NCBI GenBank assembly: GCA_964369525.1 | Contig: CAYJEW010000004.1 | Span: 1 to 64,000 of the forward strand | Direction of reading: 5' to 3' | DNA from: JAAYCI01 sp964369525 | GTDB taxonomy: Bacteria; Bacillota; Clostridia; Oscillospirales; Ruminococcaceae | Length of the DNA: 64,000 nt | Part shown: positions 52,247 to 61,119 of the stretch, one piece after another | Position numbering within the stretch: the stretch's first letter is position 1 | Layout of the letters: the number at the start of each line of letters is the position of its first letter | The notes under the pieces: model-generated | Seen by the model: only the letters and a program-made list of their open reading frames with translations | Databases searched by the model: none | What the model was told of the DNA's origin: nothing | Translations under genes and position numbers: made by a program

Positions 52247-53983
52247 TTACAACAAATAATACCCAACGCCGCCCTCAAACAGCCGCTGAAACTTATTACC
52301 CTGCACATTTTTATACAGCCCCTCGCCTGCCCGCTCGGTATGGCCCATCTTGCCAAGTATCCGCCCGTCTGGGCTGGTAATAGCCTCTATGGCCATACAG
52401 CTTGCATTGGGGTTGTAGCGCACGTCCATCGTTGGCGCACCTGTAAGGTCAACATACTGCGCGGCTATCTGCCCTGCGCCGGCAAGCTCTTCCAGTTCCT
52501 CGACGCTCGCCACAAACCGCCCCTCGCCATGGCTAATTGCAATGGTATGCACTGCGCCCACCTTTTCCATGGCAAACCAAGGCGATAGGTTAGACGCTAT
52601 TTTTGTGTTCACCAGCATGCTCTGGTGGCGCCCTATTGCGTTAAACGTAAGCGTTGGGCTATCTTTTTTTAGCGGCGCAATCTGCCCATACGGCAAAAGC
52701 CCCAGCTTAACCAGCGCCTGAAACCCGTTGCATATTCCCAGCATAAGGCCGTCGCGCTTTTGCAGTAGCTCGTGCACTGCCTGCTCCACCTGCGGCGCAC
52801 GAAACAGCGCGCATATCAGCTTTGCACTGCCCTCAGGCTCATCGCCGCCGGAAAACCCGCCCGGCAGTACCACCATCTGGCTTTGGCCAATGCGCCGTGC
52901 CAGCTCGTTGGCGCTTTGGGTTACGTCTTTTGGGGTAAGGTTTCGCACCACAAAAATATCCGCCTCGCCGCCTGCCCTGTGTAGCGCCCGCGCCGTGTCA
53001 TACTCGCAGTTTGTACCGGGAAACACAGGTATTAGCGCGCGCGGCTTTGCCAGCTTTACGGCTGGCGCTATGCGCTCATGCTCCAGTATCTCAAAGCGCA
53101 CATCCCGCACCTCTTCGTCAAACGACGGGCTAAGGCTCTGGTACACAGGCTCTAGCTTTTGTTGCCAGGCCTGCTGTATCGGCATAAGCTCCACCGTCTC
53201 TTGCACTGTTTTAAACGCATACTGCCCTGCTGTATACCCCAGTAGCTCGCCCTCGTCTGCATCGCCGTCCAGCTCTACCACAAAGCTACCAAACGCAGGC
53301 GCAAACATCGCTTTTGCATCAATTTTATCTTCCAGCTCAAAGCCTACCTTGTTACCAAGACACATCTTAAACAGCGCCTCTGCCACACCGCCAGCGCCCA
53401 CAGCATATACCGCCAGCGCCTTTTTTTCTTCTATAAGCCGCTGCAGCTGCGCCGCTACCTGCTTAAAGCTCTCTGCCTGCGGCACAATACCGCCGTCTGT
53501 TTTTGGCCGCAGTAAGGCCACACGGCTTAGCGGTAGCTGAAACTCGTTTGGCACTATGTTATCCACATCTGCGTGCCCCACCGCAAAGCTCACCAGCGTT
53601 GGCGGCACATCCAGCTCTTCAAAACTGCCCGACATCGAATCTTTACCGCCAATAGCTCCTACCCCCAGCTCCAGCTGGGCACGCAATGCACCCAGCAGCG
53701 CCGCAAACGGCTTGCCCCAGCGCAAAGGCTCGCTGCGCAGCCGCTCAAAATACTCCTGAAAACTCAGCGTTATATCCTCAAGCGCAAACCCGCTTGCCAA
53801 AAGCTTTGCCACGCTATGCAGTACCGCAATGTACGAGCCATCGTGGGGGTTTTGCTCGCTCACATAAGGGTCAAAGCCAAACGCCATACCTGCGCAGGTG
53901 GTGGTTTCGCCGTCTACAGGTATCTTCATTACCATGGCTTGCGCAGGCGTTAGCTGCTGCCTGCCGCCAAACGGCATCAGCAC
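52247..53983 (-). CDS. purL: PurL C-terminal part with PurQ-like glutaminase domain, separated by an in-frame stop
   Basis: This frame holds the rest of a long clade-II FGAM synthase: the second AIRS-type domain (MPFGGRQQLTPAQAMVMKIP, TTCAGMAFGFDP, GVGAIGGKDSMSG) and the C-terminal glutamine amidotransferase (about residues 320-578) with PVFPGTNCEYDTARA, VVLPGGFSGGDE, the catalytic Cys in GICNGFQALV and His in ISHGEGRF. The homologous frame continues without a break back to the stop at 54014-54016 (QFDSTIGAASVL precedes the ATG). That ATG has no ribosome site, so it is unlikely to be a natural start. Whether it is made depends on the TAA being real. Confidence 0.88.
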   Translation of the reverse strand: MLMPFGGRQQLTPAQAMVMKIPVDGETTTCAGMAFGFDPYVSEQNPHDGSYIAVLHSVAKLLASGFALEDITLSFQEYFERLRSEPLRWGKPFAALLGALRAQLELGVGAIGGKDSMSGSFEELDVPPTLVSFAVGHADVDNIVPNEFQLPLSRVALLRPKTDGGIVPQAESFKQVAAQLQRLIEEKKALAVYAVGAGGVAEALFKMCLGNKVGFELEDKIDAKAMFAPAFGSFVVELDGDADEGELLGYTAGQYAFKTVQETVELMPIQQAWQQKLEPVYQSLSPSFDEEVRDVRFEILEHERIAPAVKLAKPRALIPVFPGTNCEYDTARALHRAGGEADIFVVRNLTPKDVTQSANELARRIGQSQMVVLPGGFSGGDEPEGSAKLICALFRAPQVEQAVHELLQKRDGLMLGICNGFQALVKLGLLPYGQIAPLKKDSPTLTFNAIGRHQSMLVNTKIASNLSPWFAMEKVGAVHTIAISHGEGRFVASVEELEELAGAGQIAAQYVDLTGAPTMDVRYNPNASCMAIEAITSPDGRILGKMGHTERAGEGLYKNVQGNKFQRLFEGGVGYYLL

Positions 53984-54013
53984 GCTGGCCGCACCAATTG
54001 TGGAGTCAAACTG

Positions 54014-54016
54014 TTA
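54014..54016 (-). other. In-frame TAA stop inside purL
   Basis: Minus-strand codons read GGG GTT GGC TAA CAG TTT GAC TCC ACA. The reading frame is the same on both sides, so this is a nonsense change or a base error, not a frameshift. Confidence 0.9.
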
Positions 54017-55954
54017 GCCAACCCCATTTTTGCTACAGCGGTTCAAATCCTGCGCCATGTTCATAAACAGCTCGGCAAGCGTATCGCCCTGCGGCATCTC
54101 AAGCTGTACATTCGGCATGGCCGCCACCCGTACGTTTGCATGGCGCTCAGCACCGTTAGAGTTCAAAAACTCGCGCGATAAATCCGCCACCACACTGCCC
54201 TGCCAGCACATAACCAGCCGTGGGGCGGCCGTTATCTCGGCCACCTGCGTTACCTCTAGGTTTTCCTCTGCCGCCATCTGCATAAATTGCGGCACATCGT
54301 TTTTTGCTACCACAACAGCCATGCGCTCTTGGCTTTCGCTAATGGCAAGCTCGGTGCCGTCCAGCCCGTCGTACTTTTTAGGCACAGCGTCTAGGTTAAC
54401 CTTAACGCCGTCTGCCAGCTCGCCAATAGCAACCGACACTCCCCCGGCCCCAAAGTCGTTACACCTACGAATAAGGCGGGTAGCCTCTCTGTTACGAAAC
54501 AGCCTTTGTATCTTCCGCTCCTGCGGCGCGTTGCCTTTTTGCACCTCTGCGCCACAGCTCTCAAGGCTTTCTGTCTTGTGCGCTTTGGAAGAGCCGGTAG
54601 CTCCGCCACAGCCGTCGCGGCCGGTGCGCCCGCCTATAAGTAACACGGCGTCGCCCGCCTGTGGCACCTCGCGGCGCACCGCGTCACACGGCACAGCCCC
54701 CAGCACAGCGCCAATCTCCATGCGCTTTGCAATATATCCCGGGTGGTACAGCTCGGTAACCTGCCCGGTTGCAAGGCCTATTTGGTTACCGTAGCTGGAG
54801 TACCCATCGGCCGCCGCTTTGCATATTTTGCGTTGCGGCAGCTTGCCGGGCAGCGTGTCGCCCATTGGCGCAAGCGGGTTGCCTGCACCGGTAACACGCA
54901 TTGCGCCAAATACATACCCGCGGTTTGCCAGCGGGTCGCGTATAGCACCACCAATACAGGTGGCCGCCCCACCAAACGGCTCTATTTCGGTGGGGTGGTT
55001 ATGCGTTTCATTCTTAAAAAGCAGTAGCCACTGCTGCTTATCACCATTGTTGTCCACAGGTATTTCCACACTGCAGGCGTTAACCTCGTCGCTCTCGTCA
55101 AGGTTTTTCAGCCCGCCTCGCGCGCGTATAGCCTTTGCACCTATTGTGCCAATATCCATCAGCGTCTGCGGCTTGTCTGGGCGGTTGGCATATAGCTCTT
55201 CACGCAGTTTTTTGTATATCTCATAGCTGCGTTTTGTTTTTTCGTCTTCTATAACTATGTCTTGCAGTATTGTGCCAAATGTTGTGTGGCGGCAATGGTC
55301 GCTCCAGTAGGTGTCTATCATCCGCAGTTCGGTTATGGTGGGCTGGCGGCCCTCTGCCTTAAAATACTCACGGCAAAACTCAAGATCGGCGGCGTCCATT
55401 GCCAGTGCATACTCGTCAATAAACGTTAAAATATCCTGCTTGCCCATCTCGGTAAATCCGCTTAGCACAGCCACCGGCGGCGGGCTTGGGTAGGCCGCAC
55501 GCAAAGTATCAGGCACTTCAAGCGCCGCCTCGCGCGCCTCCACAGGGTTTATTAAATGGCGCTTTGCCGCCTCGTACTGCTGCTGCGATATCTGCCCTTG
55601 CATCAAATAAACCTTAGCGCTACACACCACCGGCCGCTCGCCTTGGCTAATAAGCTGTACGCACTCTGCGGCCGAGTTTGCCCTTTGGTCAAACTGCCCC
55701 GGCAGATACTCCACCGCCAGCACATGCTCTGCAGTGGGTAGCTCGGTGTACACCGTGTCCACAGGCGGCTCGGAAAACACTGTGGGTATGGTAGCCTCAA
55801 ACAGCTCTTGGCTAATACCCTCCACGTCGTAGCGGTTTAAAATTCGCAAGCCCATAAGGCCGCGAATGCCCAGCATCTGCGTTAGCTCTTGCCGCACTGC
55901 CGCTGCTTCCACTGCATATTCTGCCTGTTTTTCCACATACACTCGGTAAACCAT
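54014..55954 (-). CDS. purL: Phosphoribosylformylglycinamidine synthase PurL, N-terminal part ending at a premature stop
   Basis: FGAM synthase turns FGAR into FGAM with glutamine and ATP. This 646-aa part has the PurS-like N-terminus (VYRVYVEKQAEYAVEAAAV), the linker with DYWSDHCRHTTF-type motif (IDTYWSDHCRHTTFGTIL), FKNETHNHPTEIEPFGGAAT, the glycine loop IGGRTGRDGCGGATGSS and GAGGVSVAIGEL. It ends CSKNGVG-stop, where relatives continue into a FDSTIGAG segment. The TAA replaces what is normally an acidic codon, one base from GAA. The start ATG directly abuts the purD stop (TAG-ATG). Total with the downstream part is 1235 codons, the usual length. Confidence 0.93.
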   Translation of the reverse strand: MVYRVYVEKQAEYAVEAAAVRQELTQMLGIRGLMGLRILNRYDVEGISQELFEATIPTVFSEPPVDTVYTELPTAEHVLAVEYLPGQFDQRANSAAECVQLISQGERPVVCSAKVYLMQGQISQQQYEAAKRHLINPVEAREAALEVPDTLRAAYPSPPPVAVLSGFTEMGKQDILTFIDEYALAMDAADLEFCREYFKAEGRQPTITELRMIDTYWSDHCRHTTFGTILQDIVIEDEKTKRSYEIYKKLREELYANRPDKPQTLMDIGTIGAKAIRARGGLKNLDESDEVNACSVEIPVDNNGDKQQWLLLFKNETHNHPTEIEPFGGAATCIGGAIRDPLANRGYVFGAMRVTGAGNPLAPMGDTLPGKLPQRKICKAAADGYSSYGNQIGLATGQVTELYHPGYIAKRMEIGAVLGAVPCDAVRREVPQAGDAVLLIGGRTGRDGCGGATGSSKAHKTESLESCGAEVQKGNAPQERKIQRLFRNREATRLIRRCNDFGAGGVSVAIGELADGVKVNLDAVPKKYDGLDGTELAISESQERMAVVVAKNDVPQFMQMAAEENLEVTQVAEITAAPRLVMCWQGSVVADLSREFLNSNGAERHANVRVAAMPNVQLEMPQGDTLAELFMNMAQDLNRCSKNGVG

Positions 55955-57232
55955 CTATTCACTCTCCAGTGCGGTTTTGCCAATATCATTTCTGTAGTGC
56001 ATATCGGTAAACGATATCTCTCCCACAGCCTTATACGCCAGCTGTAATGCGCCCTCAAGGCTCTGCGCCGTAGCGCAAACCCCCAGCACACGCCCCCCTG
56101 CGGTAACAACGCCGCCCGCAGCCGCCTTTGTGCCCGCGTGGTACACCTCTGCGCCTTTTATTGCATTTGCGTTTTGCAGGCCTTGTATCTGGTAGCCTGT
56201 TTTGTACTCTTGCGGATACCCTCCGCTTGCCAGCACAACACAAGCGCTGGCCGCCTGCGCAAACACAACCTCTTCAGCCGCTAGGCGCCCCTCGGTACAC
56301 GCCATGCACACCTGTAAAAAATCGCTCTGCAATAGCGGCAGTACCACCTGCGCCTCAGGGTCGCCAAAACGGCAGTTGTATTCTATCACCTTAGGGCCGC
56401 CTGCCGTAAGCATTAGCCCAAAATATAAACATCCTTTAAACGGCGCGCCCTGTTGCGCCATAGCGGCCATGGTGGGCTCAAATATTGTGCTCATGCACTG
56501 CTGTGCTATCTCGGCTGTGTAGTACGGGTTTGGCGCTATAGCGCCCATGCCGCCGGTGTTTAGGCCTTTATCGCCGTTTAGCGCACGCTTGTGGTCCATG
56601 CTGCTCACCATCGGCACCACAGTTTTGCCATCGCAAAACGCCAGCACACTCACCTCTGGCCCCTGCAAAAACTCCTCCACAACTACCTGCTGGCCGGAGC
56701 TACCAAACCTATTCTCCTCCAGCATCTCCCTCAGCGCTTTTTCGGCCTCGGCCGCATCTTGGCATATAATTACCCCTTTGCCAAGCGCAAGCCCGTCGGC
56801 TTTTATCACCACAGGCCACGCCCCGCGCCCGTTAATATACTCCATAGCCTTTTGCACATCACAAAACGTCTCATACTCTGCTGTGGGTATGCCGTTTTGC
56901 TTCATAAGGCTTTTGGCAAACGCCTTGCTTGCCTCTATACGCGCAGCAGCAGCTGCCGGCCCAAAAGCCGGTATGCCTTTTGCCATAAGCGCGTCCACCA
57001 TGCCAAGCGCCAGCGGGTCGTCTGGCGCAACTATAACATAGTCCACATTGTTTGCAGCGCAATATTCTACAGCTTTGTCAATTTCTGTAGCTTTTATTGG
57101 CACACATTCTGCCATATCTGCAATTCCGCCATTGCCCGGCAGCGCTACTATCTCGCCGCATTTTTCACTGCGGCGCAGTGCTGTAATAATGGCGTGCTCT
57201 CGCCCGCCCGAGCCTATAACAGCAACCTTCAT
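55955..57232 (-). CDS. purD: Phosphoribosylamine-glycine ligase
   Basis: A 425-aa ATP-grasp enzyme joining glycine to phosphoribosylamine. Motifs: VAVIGSGGREHAI, the IVAPDDPLALGMVD site, VIKADGLALGKGV, MSSMDHKRALNGDKGLNTGGMG and IEYNCRFGDPEAQVVLP. It directly precedes purL. Confidence 0.97.
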   Translation of the reverse strand: MKVAVIGSGGREHAIITALRRSEKCGEIVALPGNGGIADMAECVPIKATEIDKAVEYCAANNVDYVIVAPDDPLALGMVDALMAKGIPAFGPAAAAARIEASKAFAKSLMKQNGIPTAEYETFCDVQKAMEYINGRGAWPVVIKADGLALGKGVIICQDAAEAEKALREMLEENRFGSSGQQVVVEEFLQGPEVSVLAFCDGKTVVPMVSSMDHKRALNGDKGLNTGGMGAIAPNPYYTAEIAQQCMSTIFEPTMAAMAQQGAPFKGCLYFGLMLTAGGPKVIEYNCRFGDPEAQVVLPLLQSDFLQVCMACTEGRLAAEEVVFAQAASACVVLASGGYPQEYKTGYQIQGLQNANAIKGAEVYHAGTKAAAGGVVTAGGRVLGVCATAQSLEGALQLAYKAVGEISFTDMHYRNDIGKTALESE

Positions 57233-57309
57233 CTGCTTTTCTCTCCCTTGTTTTAGCTATCTGCGCATGCCTCATTTGTGCGCCTGCCAAAAAATATGCT
57301 AAACCCTGA

Positions 57310-58485
57310 CTAATGATGAAAAAGCCGTAGCCCCGTAAACGCCATAGCAATGCCGTATTTATCGCATGTAGCAATTACATGGTCGTCTCTAATAGAGCCG
57401 CCCGGCTGTGCAATGCACGATACGCCGCTGCGCTTTGCCCGCTCTATGTTGTCGCCAAACGGGAAGAATGCGTCGCTACCCAGCGCAACACCGCCAAGCT
57501 GCGCTAGGTACTCACAGCGCTCTTCTTCGCTAAGCGGCTTTGGCTTTTTAGCAAATACAGCCTCCCAGTTTCCGTCCTGCAAAAGCGTGTGCACATCTTC
57601 GCCCAAAAACTGGTCTATTGCGTTGTCGCGCTCGGCACGGCCTATGCCGTCTGTAAACTGTAGCCCCAGCACGCTTGGGTGCTGGCGCAGGTGCCAAAGG
57701 TCGGCTTTGTTGCCTGCAAGACGGGTGCAGTGTATGCGGCTTTGCTGGCCTGCGCCCACCCCAATGGCCTGCCCGTTTTTCACATAGCACACCGAGTTGC
57801 TCTGCGTATATTTCAGCGTTATCAGCGCCACCGTAAGGTCCAGCTTTTCTTCGTTTGAAAGAAATTTATTTTGCGTTGGCATCTCTTCAAACATCTGCGG
57901 CGATATAGCCACCTCGTTGCGCCCTTGGCTAAATGTTATGCCAAAAATATCTTTTTTCTCTTCGCTGGGTGGGCGGTAGGCGGGGTCTATCTGCACAATA
58001 TTATAGCCGCCTTTGCGCTTTTTCTTTAGTATTTCCAGCGCCTCTGGGGTGTAGCCCGGCGCAATAATCCCGTCGCTCACCTCGTTTTGCAAAAGGCGTG
58101 CGCATGCGGCGTCACACACGTCCGACAGCGCCGCCCAGTCGCCATAGCTAGACATTCTGTCGGCGCCTCGCGCGCGCGCGTACGCCGCGGCAATATCGCT
58201 TAGCTCTATCTCTTCATCCACAAAATAAATCTGGCGTAGCACATCGCTAAGCGGCAGCCCCACTGCGGCACCCGCAGGCGACACATGCTTAAACGATGCC
58301 GCCGCCGCCATACCTGTTGCGGCTTTCAGCTCGCTCACCAGCTGCCAGCCGTTAAGCGCGTCCATAAAGTTTATGTATCCCGGCTTGCCGTTTAGCACCT
58401 GCAATGGTAGCTCGCCACTGCTCACAGATATCGCCGCAGGCTTTTGGTTTGGGTTGCAGCCGTATTTCAGTTCAAGTTGTTGCAT
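57310..58485 (-). CDS. purH: AICAR formyltransferase, stand-alone (PurH C-terminal domain only)
   Basis: A 391-aa protein matching only the transformylase half of PurH. It formylates AICAR with 10-formyl-tetrahydrofolate to give FAICAR. Visible are LKYGCNPNQKPA (start), the SFKHVSPAGAAVG motif with the catalytic Lys-His, SNSVCYVKNGQAIGVGAGQQ, GSDAFFPFGDNIE and IAQPGGSIRDDHVI. No MGS-like IMP cyclohydrolase domain is fused. The gene directly upstream encodes a PurO-type cyclohydrolase that supplies the missing step. Confidence 0.94.
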   Translation of the reverse strand: MQQLELKYGCNPNQKPAAISVSSGELPLQVLNGKPGYINFMDALNGWQLVSELKAATGMAAAASFKHVSPAGAAVGLPLSDVLRQIYFVDEEIELSDIAAAYARARGADRMSSYGDWAALSDVCDAACARLLQNEVSDGIIAPGYTPEALEILKKKRKGGYNIVQIDPAYRPPSEEKKDIFGITFSQGRNEVAISPQMFEEMPTQNKFLSNEEKLDLTVALITLKYTQSNSVCYVKNGQAIGVGAGQQSRIHCTRLAGNKADLWHLRQHPSVLGLQFTDGIGRAERDNAIDQFLGEDVHTLLQDGNWEAVFAKKPKPLSEEERCEYLAQLGGVALGSDAFFPFGDNIERAKRSGVSCIAQPGGSIRDDHVIATCDKYGIAMAFTGLRLFHH

Positions 58486-58512
58486 ATGAGCCCCCTTAAC
58501 GCTGTTAAAAAA

Positions 58513-59226
58513 TTACTCTTTGTTATATTTGTTGTAAATTCTTGTTTGCTCTTGGCCCTGCGGCGATATACACCGCACAAAAAGCGATACCTTATTCTGC
58601 TCATTCAGGCTCTGCCAAATTTCTTCGCCAAAGCTGTCTATATCGCCGCCAATCTTCACCGCTATAGGCTCGCCACTAAAACTCGGCAGCGGGTTGCCGT
58701 CGGCTTGATATGTGCTTATAAAATGCCCTACACCTGCCAGCGGCTGTGGGTACTCGTAAAAAAACCTCTGCGCCGACGCCTCGTTGCCACCTGCACTTTT
58801 TAAGATAGACAGCGTATAGCAAAACCCGCCGTCGCTACGCACCAGCTGGCCCGATATTCTGGGGGTAAGGTTTGGTGCGTCCGGCTCAAACGTGCGGGTG
58901 CGTAGCGCCGCCTCAAAACTTTCGCCTGCCACTAGGCTGTTATATACCGTGTCGGTTTGGTCGCCGTTTGTAACAATGGTAACATCGCCCGCCTTGCGCA
59001 CTGGCGTGTAAATAATAAGGCTTGGGTCGGCCAGTTTTGCGGGGTCTGCCGCTTTTGTTTCAATGCCGTCGGCCGTCTTTGCAAAAATTCTGTTTCGCGA
59101 GTTCTCACTGCGCCCCATAATAAAATACGCAATGTATGCGTTAGCGCTGCTGTCTACCCCAAGCGTAATCCCACGGCCGGGGTATGGATTTTGCCGTAGC
59201 AGATTTGGTAGGTTTTGCGGTTGCAT
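58513..59226 (-). CDS. purO: IMP cyclohydrolase, PurO type
   Basis: A 237-aa protein of the archaeal-type IMP cyclohydrolase family, which closes FAICAR to IMP, the last step of the pathway. It starts NPYPGRGITLGVDSS and has YFIMGRSENSRNR, IYTPVRKAGDVTIVTNGDQT, YNSLVAGESFEAAL, FEPDAPNLTPRISGQ and GVGHFISTYQADGNPLPSF. AAGGAGC precedes the ATG. It lies 27 bases before the AICAR formyltransferase gene, so the two half-reactions of classic PurH are made by adjacent separate genes. Confidence 0.9.
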   Translation of the reverse strand: MQPQNLPNLLRQNPYPGRGITLGVDSSANAYIAYFIMGRSENSRNRIFAKTADGIETKAADPAKLADPSLIIYTPVRKAGDVTIVTNGDQTDTVYNSLVAGESFEAALRTRTFEPDAPNLTPRISGQLVRSDGGFCYTLSILKSAGGNEASAQRFFYEYPQPLAGVGHFISTYQADGNPLPSFSGEPIAVKIGGDIDSFGEEIWQSLNEQNKVSLFVRCISPQGQEQTRIYNKYNKE

Positions 59227-59488
59227 AAATGCTCCTTTCGGTGGTTGGCTTAGGTCATATTTTACAAGAATAAACCCCCTATAGGGTTTAAAAAATCATT
59301 TTTTATCAATTTTAAATATTGCATTTCCCTGCATAATTTTATGCCGCTAGGCCCTGCACACATCCGCCATAGCTATATAGCACATATTAAAAGCAGTCGC
59401 ATTTGTAGCACGCCCGCCACAAAGCTCTTTTCAGCTCGGTTGCTATTTAGCTGTTAGGTGGCAATTCTTTGTGCATTATGAGTGAATG

Positions 59489-60079
59489 TTAAATATCTTC
59501 GCACACCTTTTGCACAGCCGCCGGCAGCAGTACCCACTCGGCCTTTTGCATCACACGCTCTTGCAATGTTTTCGGTGTATCTCCGTCCAGCACCTCTACC
59601 GCCTTTTGGGCAATAATTGCGCCGCCATCCACCACCTCATTCACAAAATGCACGGTAGCGCCGCTTATCTTTACCCCTCGGCGCAGTGCCTCTTCGTGCA
59701 CCTTTAAGCCGTAAAATCCCTCGCCACAAAACGACGGTATCAAGCTTGGGTGCACATTTATTATGCGGTTTTGGTAGCTTTGCAGCATCTGCGGCCCCAG
59801 TATACACAAAAACCCCGCCAGCACTACTACATCTACATCATGCTGTGCTAGCGCTTGTGCCAGCGCTGTGTCATACTGCGCCGCCGAGGCATACTGCTTG
59901 CGTGGCAGTGTGCAGGTAGGTATACCTGCCTGCTCTGCCCTTTGCAGTGCATACGCCCCCTCGGCCGACGATACCACCACCGCCAGCTGAGCGCTTGGCA
60001 TCGCCCCGCTATTTTTAGCGTCAATCAGCGCCTGCAGGTTTGTGCCCCCGCCCGACACCAGCACAGCTACCTTTTTCAT
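59489..60079 (-). CDS. purN: Phosphoribosylglycinamide formyltransferase
   Basis: A 196-aa folate-dependent GAR transformylase. VLVSGGGTNLQALID at the start, catalytic Asn/His in INVHPSLIPSF, GATVHFVNEVVDGGAII with the catalytic Asp. ATG at 60079 overlaps purM by four bases; the longer frame is rejected. A 262-base gap with a weak AAACCC/GGGTTT hairpin separates it from purO downstream. Confidence 0.96.
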   Translation of the reverse strand: MKKVAVLVSGGGTNLQALIDAKNSGAMPSAQLAVVVSSAEGAYALQRAEQAGIPTCTLPRKQYASAAQYDTALAQALAQHDVDVVVLAGFLCILGPQMLQSYQNRIINVHPSLIPSFCGEGFYGLKVHEEALRRGVKISGATVHFVNEVVDGGAIIAQKAVEVLDGDTPKTLQERVMQKAEWVLLPAAVQKVCEDI

Positions 60080-61119
60080 AACAAAACCTCGCCGTCGCCC
60101 GCCACAACTTCGCCCAGCACAAACGGCTCTTCGCCCGCTTTGCGCAGAGCGTCCAGCGCGGCGTTTTGCGCCTGCTTTGGCACAGCAATACACATACCAA
60201 CGCCCATGTTAAAGGTGTTGTACATGTCGTGTTCGCTTATACCGCCCGCTTTTTGAATAAGCGCAAACAGCGGCGGCGTCTTTAGCGCCGCTTTGTCTAT
60301 CTTAACGCTTAGGCCGCTTGGTAGCATACGCGGAATATTCTCATAAAATCCGCCGCCGGTAATGTGGGCCAGCCCATGCACCTCGGCAGACGCAAGCAGC
60401 GCCTGCACGGCTTTTACATATATGCGTGTAGGCTCCAGCAGTGCCTCACCCAGCGTTTTGCCAAAAAGCTCATCATAGGCCTTGTTTAGCGCCTCTGGGT
60501 TTTGCTCCAGCTCAAACACCTTGCGAATAAGCGAAAACCCGTTAGAGTGCGCACCGCTTGATGGCAACGCCAGTATAACATCGCCCGCCTGCACATTCTG
60601 CTTGTCCATCATGTTTTGGCGCTCCACCATGCCCACAGCAAAGCCTGCCAGGTCGTACTCATCTTCGCCCATAACGCCGGGGTGCTCTGCCGTCTCTCCA
60701 CCCACAAGCGCACACCCCGCCTGCACACACCCCTGCGCCACGCCTGCCACAATGGCCTCAATGCGCTCGGGAATGTTCTTTCCGCAGGCTATGTAATCCA
60801 AAAAAAACAGCGGCATAGCGCCTGCACACAGTATGTCGTTTACACACATAGCCACACAGTCTATACCAATGGTATCGTGCTTATTCATCCAGTGAGCAAT
60901 GCGCTGCTTTGTGCCAACGCCGTCTGCCCCGCTCACCAAAACAGGCTGCTGCATACCCGCAACATCCGGCGCAAAAAGGCCGCCAAAACCGCCAATATCG
61001 CCTATCACGCCCTCTGTATATGTGCTCTGCACATGCGCCTTTATACGGCGCACCGCCTCGTACCCTGCGGTTATGTCTACTCCTGCGTCGCGGTAACTGC
61101 GGCTTTGGCTTTCACTCAT
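60076..61119 (-). CDS. purM: Phosphoribosylformylglycinamidine cyclo-ligase (AIR synthetase)
   Basis: A 347-aa AIRS-family enzyme closing FGAM to AIR. It has YRDAGVDITAGYEAVRRIK, VSGADGVGTK, IDCVAMCVNDILCAGA, GGETAEHPGVM and HITGGGFYENIPRML. ATGA overlaps join it to purF upstream and purN downstream. Confidence 0.97.
   Translation of the reverse strand: MSESQSRSYRDAGVDITAGYEAVRRIKAHVQSTYTEGVIGDIGGFGGLFAPDVAGMQQPVLVSGADGVGTKQRIAHWMNKHDTIGIDCVAMCVNDILCAGAMPLFFLDYIACGKNIPERIEAIVAGVAQGCVQAGCALVGGETAEHPGVMGEDEYDLAGFAVGMVERQNMMDKQNVQAGDVILALPSSGAHSNGFSLIRKVFELEQNPEALNKAYDELFGKTLGEALLEPTRIYVKAVQALLASAEVHGLAHITGGGFYENIPRMLPSGLSVKIDKAALKTPPLFALIQKAGGISEHDMYNTFNMGVGMCIAVPKQAQNAALDALRKAGEEPFVLGEVVAGDGEVLL

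Noticed and set aside
52247..53983. Natural separate PurL and PurQ genes
   Set aside because: The break is inside the synthetase domain, not between synthetase and glutaminase, and the downstream part has no ribosome site.
54014..54016. Recoding of TAA as a sense codon
   Set aside because: Other genes in the window end normally at TAA, and no in-frame TAA occurs in other conserved genes.
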